64,000 nt of DNA from Cystobasidium ongulense (taxonomy: Eukaryota; Basidiomycota; Cystobasidiomycetes; Cystobasidiales; Cystobasidiaceae): NCBI GenBank assembly GCA_022835595.1, contig BQUP01000010.1, positions 718,766-782,765 on the forward strand. The letters run 5' to 3'. The stretch's first letter is position 1. The number at the start of each line of letters is the position of its first letter. Shown here piece by piece: positions 56,202 through 64,000 of the stretch. The translations under genes and the position numbers were made by a program. Below the pieces are notes generated by a model, which worked only from the letters and a program-made list of their open reading frames with translations, ran no database searches and was not told where the DNA came from.

Positions 56202-57466
56202 CTAGGCATTGTAAACTTCACACCAGATGTCCGCCAACAGTGTAGGCCAAACTTTGAAATCTTGAATAAGCGCATACGGATTGACGGATTGTATCCCGGA
56301 TCTTGACGTGGATGACTTCTTGCGCAAGTAGTTATCTTGCAAGATTTTGCGATGCCTCTCATCCAAACGCCGGTGCCGACGAATCAGCAATACGCGCAAC
56401 GCGTGTGCCACTCTGTCGGCAACATGAACAACTCTCCCAGAATTGGACGCTTCAGTAAGGTGGTCGACGGCCTGCCTTTAGAATGTTTTCTTTTTCATGC
56501 CAAGAACGGTCTCGAAAAAACCACCCTGTCCAGCCGGTGATTAGCAAAGGCAAAAGAATGCATTATTCTCTCATACCAATTGCAAACTTACATTCATGTC
56601 CACTCCATTCTTCAAGAGTGTTCTCAGACCAGCTCGTGCTACTCCCCTTCCGGTATAGTCGTGCCCTGCAAACAGACACGCTAGAATCCTAGTCTGTCTG
56701 GTGCGCCATGCCGAGCTTAGGGACAAGTGTAACGCAGGCACGTTTATGACGTGCCAGGCTCCTTCGAGTACCAGGTATTCTTCTTCGCACGGTAATTTGA
56801 GAAGCACACTGTATACTTCAAATGCGACGCCTCGGTGAAGAATGCGAAATCCGAGTCATTGGAGAGGAGGATAGATATAGTATCATTTCGAGACACTGCC
56901 AGATACTTCGAGATACTGATATTTGCCTTGTCGTCGGATACCATGAACTTGTTGTCATCCGCTGGCGTGACGACGACTTGATTGTACTTGCACCATCCTG
57001 CATGTGCTGCCTCGATATCGTGCGCATCAGGTATCGCCAGAGCTACTCTTGCATCGAACGAATCTCGCTGTCCCGTCTGATCTTCATCACTGAAACATAA
57101 CAAATGCTCCTTTTCCTCTAAACGGTCTTCTTCACCAGCAAAAGTGAATTCGAGTGGTTCCTCTTTCATACACATGAACGCTGCAACCTCGGTAGGAGAT
57201 CTTCTCCAGTTCGCTTGCCGGAGGAGTATGCCTGAGATTGAGCTCGCCAAACATCCCAGTGCAAAGATCTGCGGAACGTTTTCAGATTGTTTCACCGATA
57301 GAGAAGTATCGGTTGCAACACCTTGTAGCCCAGTTACTTCTCTTTTAAAGGGAGCGAAGCCCTGAAGCTTTATACTGTAAATCAGACAGTTGTTGAGATT
57401 AGAGTATGAAACGACCAGCGTTGAAGTAGTTGTGGAAGACCAGCTTGAGTAAAAAAGCGAAGACAA
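56202..57466 (-). CDS. Divergent XPG/FEN-family nuclease-like protein (structure uncertain)
   Basis: Open frames in order show an XPG-family plan. N-region: QGFAPFKREVTGLQGVATDT. A VFDG-like FTFAGEEDRLEEKE follows. I-region: AIPDAHDIEAAHAG, then ISILLSNDSDFAFF. The helix-hairpin-type segment is LFAGHDYTGRGVARAGLRTL. A basic C-terminus ends ADIWCEVYNA. Probable exons are about 56810-57466, 56592-56693 and 56202-56471; each join is phase 0. The start codon is not found: no in-frame ATG precedes the QGFAPF segment, so a first exon is missing or the gene is damaged. The second acidic position (VFDG Asp) reads Ala, so activity is doubtful. Asteroid/Mkt1-like XPG proteins are the nearest type I recall. 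Confidence 0.5.
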
Positions 57467-57491
57467 GAGGCGAGCCAGTCTTCTTCCCTGC

Positions 57492-57499
57492 TTTTATAC
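57492..57499 (-). promoter_or_regulatory. TATA-box candidate for the XPG-like gene
   Basis: GGGTATAAAAGCAGG on the minus strand, about 30 bp before the start of the long open frame at 57466. It is one of the few textbook TATA boxes in the window. If it is used, transcription would start near 57465. Confidence 0.4.
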
Positions 57500-58326
57500 C
57501 CCAAAATGGGAAGGGTGGAAGCTCATGATTGTGGAAGGTGAAAATAGACGTCCTGACGCTGCTGAGTCAACTTGGAAGGATGGAAGGTTAGGAAATATCC
57601 ATTAGATATCCACAGAAAAGAAGCTTTAGAATTCCTTAGAAGGGATGCAGAAACAAAACGACATGCAGGGATCTATTGAGGATGAATACTTTCTTAGTCG
57701 TATGGATGCATGCACTTTCCCCAACATTGTGCGCAAGGCACTGGCTGCCATGTGCGTCAGGGATCGTATTGTAGCTTGATGCGGAACCGTCAGTGAAAGT
57801 TAGGAGATGGAAGCGCAGTCAGCCTCAGATAAACAAGAGAATTTTTGTCATGCTCGGTCAGAAACGAAAGACGAGAGCCTCGATATAGAGCAGCTTGTAT
57901 GTAGCCGGCGTCTATCCTGCTATCAGATTCAGGTCAGATTAGCTTTTTTTCCCACTGCAAGCAAGCTGGACGCGGACCCACTTGGGTGAACGAAACCGAT
58001 AGAGCAGCTGCCACTGTCATCTCTGGTGTAGGCCAGACCAGTTTCACCACTGCACAAACGTGACTGATGCCAACATGATGTTGCATATACAGAGTGCGAA
58101 GAACAGGTGGGAAGCTGTCGAAGTGCGGGTGATCGTGGCTTTTCAAGAAGCCTTTCGTCTTGCATTCGAGCGAGCTTGCCTTTGCTCACCCACCACCAAG
58201 CAGTGCACGGCAAACAGCAGACCAGAAGAGGTCTAAGCAGGTGATAGAGATAGTAGGAGAACAGTCAGTACCCTCGCAAGCGCCAAACGCAGTGGGCGCA
58301 CGCCCTTCTAAATCCGCATACGCACA
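57500..58326. other. Intergenic region between divergent XPG-like and SF3A3 genes
   Basis: About 830 bp with promoters for both neighbours. Short ATG frames occur without recognisable products. Confidence 0.5.
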
Positions 58327-60263
58327 ATGGCGACGTCCTTGATAGAATCGCAGCGCGAGTCGCACTACACGCTCGAGCAGTACGAGAATGCACTAGTGCA
58401 GCTACTCTGTGTACCAGAAGAGAACTATCGTCTACACCGAGAAAGACTAGGAGCGAAACACCGAGCTTCATTCTTAATGGATCGTATAGCAGAACGATCA
58501 AATGAGTTGAGAGAAGTGTATAAAGATGAAAGCGGATTAAGAAAAAAGGAAATCGAAACAATTGAACAAGGTGGTATAGGTGAATTTTACGATAGATTAG
58601 CTAAATTGAAAGATTATCATCGTAAATTTCCTGAAAATCCTAGTAGAGGTGATGAAGATGAAAGAGTCGATTTTTCTGGATTGACTGGGCCTGGGTTCAT
58701 TGATGGTCAAGATTGTAAGTCCCAGTTACATCTCGGATGCATAAGAAGCGTTGCGGGAAGAGACTGACTGTATTGTGCTGGTGCTGTGTCGCAGTCCTCG
58801 ATAGGATGTTCTCTGGAGAGGAATTCCTGGGACGCTACCTCGATCTCGTCGCGCTTCACGAACAACACTCGAATCTGGGACACGGCATCAAGCGAGTCAA
58901 TTATCTACAATACCTAGACGACTTTGATCTGTTCGATAAGATCCCACGTCAAGCGAAGAACGATAGATATGCCAAGTGAGTTTGGGCAATCCTTGCTTTT
59001 CGGACCTCGTTCGCTTGCATACTGATTTAATGTGTTTGAACTCTACTGCTACTACAGATACCTGCAATCCCTTCTTGATTATCACAAATCATTCTACAGA
59101 AGAGCATTTCCTCTCAAAGATATGGATAGCGAGCTGGAGACTGTCATTGCCGACTTCAATCGAAGATGGGATAAAGGCCAGATTGAAGGTTGGACGGACA
59201 GCACAGCTGCGAGCACAAGTCAGGAGGCTGGTATATGGTGCGAAGCATGTAGGTTTAACAGGCCACAGCATTGGCGAAGCTCTAGCGCGCATGCGTGAAC
59301 TGACTTGACTGTATCTGCTTTCTTCGATTTACAGGCCAGCGGACATATGCCAAACAGACGGTGTTCGACGCGCATTTAAAATCGAAGAATCACTTGAAGA
59401 AACAAACAGCTCTAGACTCAGGCAAAGGCCAAACGAATGGGCATGGCGATGGTGCAGCACACGCATCTACGTCGTCTACCCCAAGCATGGCAGTGAACGA
59501 AAAAGCACGCTCGATGGCATTGATGGAGCATCAAATACGATACTTTGTATCAGACTATGATTCACCTCTATTAGTCATTCGTAACGATACAAAGGCGAAT
59601 GTGGAACGTAAACAAGCATTGACAGATAAGGAGAGACAGATAGAGAATGAAGAATTGGAAGAAAGAGAAAGAAGAGAAGCAGAGGAAGTTGCATTAAAAT
59701 CAGATAAACAAGTCAAGAAGAATTTCAAGATTGATGATAACGATGAGGATATGCATAATGGAGAAGATGATGAGGAAGAGAGGATTTACAATCCTTTGAA
59801 GCTACCTCTAGGATGGGATGGCAAACCAATTCCATTCTGGTTATATAAACTACATGGATTAGGAGTCGAATACAGTTGTGAGATTTGCTCAAATTTCACT
59901 TATAGAGGAAGGAAAAACTTTGAAAGACATTTTCAAGAAGCTAGACATGCTTTTGGTATGAGAGCGCTTGGTCTACCGAATACGAAACATTTCCATGAGA
60001 TTACAAAGATTGCGGATGCTGTCGCTCGTGAGTTGATGCACCGTCGTTTTTTATTTGTGTGAAAGGATATATACTGATTCATCTCCCTCGTTCTATGATG
60101 GATTCTACATTGTTGCTTTTGCTCAATAGTCGCTGAAAAGCTCAAGAATGAAGGTCGTCAAGAGGTAGTTGCGCAAGAGACAATGGAAGAAGTAGAGGAT
60201 GAGGAGGGTAATGTGTATAATCGAAAGACATACGAGGATCTAAAGAGACAGGGTTTGATCTGA
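58327..60263 (+). CDS. SF3A3: Splicing factor 3a subunit 3 (SF3a60/Prp9)
   Basis: 528 aa from exons 58327-58714, 58795-58975, 59058-59248, 59335-60027, 60130-60263 (sum 1587 nt). Part of the U2 snRNP SF3a complex needed for prespliceosome assembly. The N-terminal helical start ([20 protein letters not shown]) and RASFLMDRI are family hallmarks. The first matrin-type zinc finger reads [20 protein letters not shown] (about 250-273); the second, [20 protein letters not shown], lies at about 434. Between them is an acidic linker, and the protein ends [14 protein letters not shown]. An intron splits the first finger after its second Cys begins. Confidence 0.96.
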
Positions 60264-61106
60264 TTGCAGTGATATACAATAATGTAAGATTACCGTAGGG
60301 CATCCGATAAAAGACAGGAATTTGAATATTTTCAGATTAGGTGACACTTGCAGAAAGTTTGGGGATTCGCGTGTGAGACGACACACCACTACTGTGTCAA
60401 GCTTCCTGACGGGACACCTTAATGCTGGATCCAGAATCTGCCACATTAGGCAAGAGCTACTAGAGCCAGCCTGCGAAACGGCTTTCCGCCCGTTTCCGAA
60501 GGGGCAGCACCGTTTGCATAGCCAAGACGAGGCGGCTAGTAGTGTACTGTACTAGCTACGGGCTGGATGCTTGTTGCCTGGCATTTATCAGTATCACCTA
60601 GCAACTATCTAATATTAGCGGAGACGATCAGCTTGTTCGGGGCATGGCGGGCTTACGTGAGGACTTTGCCTGATTATCAACGAGATTGATTAGAAGCGAC
60701 AAGTGCTGTGGGTGGATGCATCTGCAGGGTATCCAGAAGGACTACAACCACCACTGACAGCCTGCTGCTCTCCCACCTCGCCTCTGCCTCTGGCCCGCTG
60801 CTCGGCTATCAACGACCACCATCATCATCATCATCATCGCATCAGCAAGAGCGCCAATAAAGAAGTCAGGAAGCCATTTTCAGGGTTTTCCATATACGAG
60901 CAGCAAGGCAAGACCATCAGCACTACTCTCGCTCAGCTCGTCGTCCTACCTACCATCCTTTGACTTGACCGAGCTTGCTTGCACTTCGCACGTCAGCGTC
61001 GGCGTCAGAGCGTCAGTGTTGCAGGAAAGCCGCACGCAGCCGACGACAATCACTCGTCTGGATAACAGCTTCTTTGGACTAGAACCCATCGAACAACGCA
61101 GTCACC
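60264..61106. other. Intergenic/leader region of the aspartyl-tRNA synthetase gene
   Basis: 843 bp. A CAT/ATC trinucleotide run (about eight units) lies at 60817-60840. The frame around it that would encode a His run begins with GTG, not ATG, so I do not call it coding. The rest is likely promoter and 5' UTR. Confidence 0.5.
60817..60840. repeat. Short CAT trinucleotide repeat
   Basis: About eight CAT/ATC units in the upstream region of the aspartyl-tRNA synthetase gene. Non-coding in the model given. Confidence 0.7.
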
Positions 61107-64000
61107 ATGTCCAAGGCACTCAAGAACGCCCTCGACAAGCTCACCCACCACCACTCGTCGTCCACTCCCAAAGACCACTCGCCCGTGGGCACCCCAAAGC
61201 AGCAGCCGCAACAGCAACAGCATGGCTCAGGCTCAGGACTGGCAACCAGCGGAGGATCATCAACACCTCCCTTGAACCTCCCACCTATCGAGGACTCCGA
61301 TAGCAGTCTCACCGCTACTACCGGCTCAAGCCGCACCTCCACCCTCATCCCAAGCGACGTCGACAGCCCCGTCCAAAGCGGAGCAGCCACCCCAGTCGAC
61401 GAGCGTGGCAATCACGTCCTCCATAGCCACCTTCAGTCTGGCTCTTCCAACTCGTCTGGCCTGTTGTCAAAGAGCGGTGGTAAACCTGGCAAGCATGGCA
61501 AGAATGAGGACGACATTCATAGAACTGGGTCTTTGAACAAAGCACTTAGTCAGAAATGCGAAGATCTGCATGAACATTTCAAAGCGATTAAACTGCATCA
61601 TAACAAGACCGCCAAGGCTACCGATACTACAACACACGATTCACATCACCCTACCGCCAAAGGTAACGCTGCAAGACCTCCTCTCAATCACATGAAGACT
61701 GAAGAAGATGAAAGAGCGCTAAGGGTTGAAAGGCATGAAGAATTACAGAGAGAAGCCCTGAAACGTGAAGCTGCTGCAAAGTATGCCTATGACACCGATC
61801 CTCTCAATGGAAACTATGGCTTCTTAAACATCGATGCTACTCCTAATCCTATCGATATCAGTGGCAAGAAAGATACTTTCCTGGACATTGCTAAGAAGAG
61901 TGAGGGCGAAGAAGTATACTTTAGAGCTCGTATTCAGAGCTTGAGAAAGCAGAGTGAGTTTCAGCCGTCTTCAAAGCACTTTGTCTATATTCTTTTCCTC
62001 GTTAGCCTTGACTGAACAATTGGCTCTCAATCTATTTTTACCCAGGCGCCAAGCTCGCTTTCATCATCTTCAGACAGAGATATCAAGAATTACAAGGTGT
62101 AATAGCAGTAAAAGAAGGTCAAGTTTCTGAAAATATGGTCAAAGTTATTGAACATTTACCTGCGGAAACGATCGTACTCGTTCGTGCTGTAGTTCAAGAT
62201 CCTCATTCTCACGGTCAAAGTGATATTCATTACACTTCTATTCATAACGTCGAAGTTAGAATTAAGACGGTAAGCTTGGTATTCTCGTGCCTATTGAAGC
62301 ACAATGTGCTAGTGAAGCTGACGGATCACGCTTTCCTCTCTCACTGGTATCATTACAGCTACACGTAGTCTCTCAAGTTACTTTGCCTGCTCCGTTCGAC
62401 ATCCACGATGCCTCTCGACCAGAGTCGGATTTCCAGGTGCGTTTAATTCACTTACATGACCCGGTGATGCCCCTGCCTCGGGAAAGGTAATCTCATGCTG
62501 ACCTCTGCCAATTATCGGAAAGCAGGAAGAAGGCCACGGCCGTCAAATCTCCGCAAGAATGCAGCTAGCCAATCGTGCTGCTTCTCTTAGGGTGAGTGCA
62601 GCATCTTCCAAGCTCGTACGTATATTCCAAGCCCTTGCTCATTATCATTTCCCCTTCCTCCCCTCAGACACCCGTCAATCAAGCAATTTTCCAAATCAGA
62701 GCAGCAATATGTCGATATTTCAGAGATTACCTCACCCAGAATGGATTTACAGAAATACAATCAAGTAAATTTCAACAAGGTGCAACAGAATCAGGTGCTT
62801 CAGTTTTCAAAGTAGATTATTTCAAGAGAAATGTTTCACTCGCTCAATCTCCTCAACTGGCTAAACAAATGTGTATAGCTGCTGATTTTGAAAGAGTATT
62901 TGAGATTGGACCTGTTTTTAGAGCGGAGAATAGTCAGACTGCAAGACAGTGAGTTACTTATTACATGTCCTTATGCTTTCTTTTATTTTGAGCGTATACC
63001 TTACCCTTTTCTTTCTCATTTTAGCTTGACCGAGTTCGTTGGTATGGATTTAGAAATGCAGATCGACGTAGATTACCACGAGGGTGAGTTAATATTCCTT
63101 TCACAGCAGGTGAGCACTCGTATCTGATCTGGATGTCTCTTTTTGTAGTCATCGATATGCTCGATGGAATGTTCATCAACATGTTCCAAGGTCTACAAAG
63201 CAATCAAAAGGAGCTTATCGATATTGTCCGAAGACAACATCCTTCTGAAACTTTACAAATTCCAGACAAGACGGTTCGAGTTACTTTTAAAGAGGCTATT
63301 CGAATGCTCAACGATGCTGGTTATAGAGAAGATGGTGAAATGCTAAGTGAATACGAAGATTTCTCTACTCCTGCTGAGAAGTACCTCGGAAAGATCATGA
63401 AGGAACAAGTACGTAAACTTACTTTCACCTTGCAAATATGTGCTTTACAATCCCATGACTGAATAAATGCTGACATATTGCTTTTGTTTTTCGTATTTCG
63501 TCTTTGCAGTATCACACCGATTATTATATCGTCGACAAGTTCCCAGCTTCCGTTCGACCCTTCTATACCATGCCGGATCCCAATGATCCGAAATTCTCAA
63601 ACTCGGCCGATTTCTTCCTTCGAGGACAGGAAATTCTCTCTGGTGGTCAGCGTATCCATCATGCCCCTCTTTTAGAGAAGAAGATGATTGAAGCCAAGAT
63701 TGATGTGAAAGACATGAAGGACTACCTCGATGGTTTCAGATGGGGATGCCCACCTCACGGTGGAGGTGGTATCGGTCTAGAACGTGTCGTTTTCCTATTC
63801 TTGGATTTGCAAAATGTTAGATGGGCTTCCCTACTTCCTAGAGATCCTAAATCATTCCCGGAAGATCTTGCTCCCAACGGCGGTAAGTCGATTCGCGGAC
63901 CCGAAGTCGATCTACTGGACTTCGATACAGCCAAAAGACGTGGTCAAAACCCGCCCTTGCCAACTCTCGAGGATCTTAGTAAGTCCAACTACATTGTGTC
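61107..64000 (+). CDS. Cytosolic aspartyl-tRNA synthetase, possible ErdS-type fusion (3' end outside window)
   Basis: Class IIb synthetase charging tRNA-Asp. Exons 61107-61953, 62046-62269, 62359-62436, 62526-62591, 62668-62948, 63025-63083, 63149-63408, 63510-63978, then a donor GTAAGT; 761 codons so far. Residues 1-200 are Ser/His/Gln-rich. The OB-fold anticodon domain starts near 255 ([13 protein letters not shown]). Catalytic motif 2 is [14 protein letters not shown] and motif 3 is [14 protein letters not shown]. The normal C-terminus falls at [10 protein letters not shown] (about 718), but the frame runs on for more than 40 residues ([19 protein letters not shown]) into another exon. A C-terminal extension at this point is where fungal ErdS carries its DUF2156 domain; that part lies outside the window. 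Confidence 0.94.

Noticed and set aside
56478-56562. Short alternative last exon of the XPG-like gene ending in KKKTF
   Set aside because: Using the later acceptor (after TAAAGGCAG) continues into a longer coherent C-terminal exon, so the short end is less likely, though it may be a splice variant.
60703-60963. Frame with a seven-His run upstream of the aspartyl-tRNA synthetase
   Set aside because: It begins with GTG rather than ATG and the His run is just a CAT trinucleotide repeat; probably leader sequence.
1-64000. CRISPR arrays, rRNA operons, transposon ends or long terminal repeats
   Set aside because: None found by reading; only short trinucleotide runs were seen. No repeat search could be run.

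Overview
The window is nuclear DNA from an intron-rich fungus, most probably a basidiomycete yeast or related basidiomycete. Nearly every gene is split by short introns (mostly 55-130 nt) with GTGAGT/GTAAGT-type donors, CTNAC-like branch sites and short exons. The proteins are fungal housekeeping orthologues. There is no bacterial or phage gene organisation, no CRISPR array and no clear transposon. I rebuilt gene models by hand; wherever all exons are listed, their lengths sum to a multiple of three, which supports the splice sites.

Left third (1-27,200): casein kinase I (cut by the left edge), an SH3 protein, mitoribosomal mS35 divergent from 2-isopropylmalate synthase (LEU4), DNA ligase IV, an FRG1-like protein, GPI ethanolamine phosphotransferase 3 (GPI13/PIG-O), a Sac2/INPP5F-like phosphoinositide phosphatase, an SCI1/NKAPD1-like small nuclear protein, a two-RRM hnRNP of the Hrp1 type, and an MFSD5-like transporter with a GC-AG intron.

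Middle (27,700-42,200): two tandem METTL24/FkbM-like membrane-anchored methyltransferase paralogues, separated by 2.3 kb without a convincing gene. The second copy appears to need a 2-nt microexon. Next comes a copper block: a Ccc2-type Cu-ATPase, an Alr/Mnr2-type CorA magnesium transporter, tRNA-Pro(UGG) and the copper chaperone Atx1, which is expected to hand copper to the ATPase about 4.6 kb away.

Right third (42,400-64,000): VPS54 (GARP tether) with a very long disordered tail, a GRHPR-type hydroxyacid dehydrogenase, a GFA-domain zinc protein with a likely mitochondrial leader, a divergent pair of ribosome-biogenesis genes (Utp30/RSL1D1-like and Fyv7/TAP26-like), a LisH-CTLH-CRA protein of the GID/CTLH type, a small divergent XPG/FEN-like nuclease gene of uncertain structure, SF3a60 (PRP9/SF3A3), and a cytosolic aspartyl-tRNA synthetase. 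The synthetase reads on past its catalytic core into a linker at the right edge, which suggests an ErdS-type fusion (ergosteryl-aspartate synthase).

Most genes are unlinked in function. The exceptions are the copper pair, the divergent ribosome-biogenesis pair and the methyltransferase duplication.
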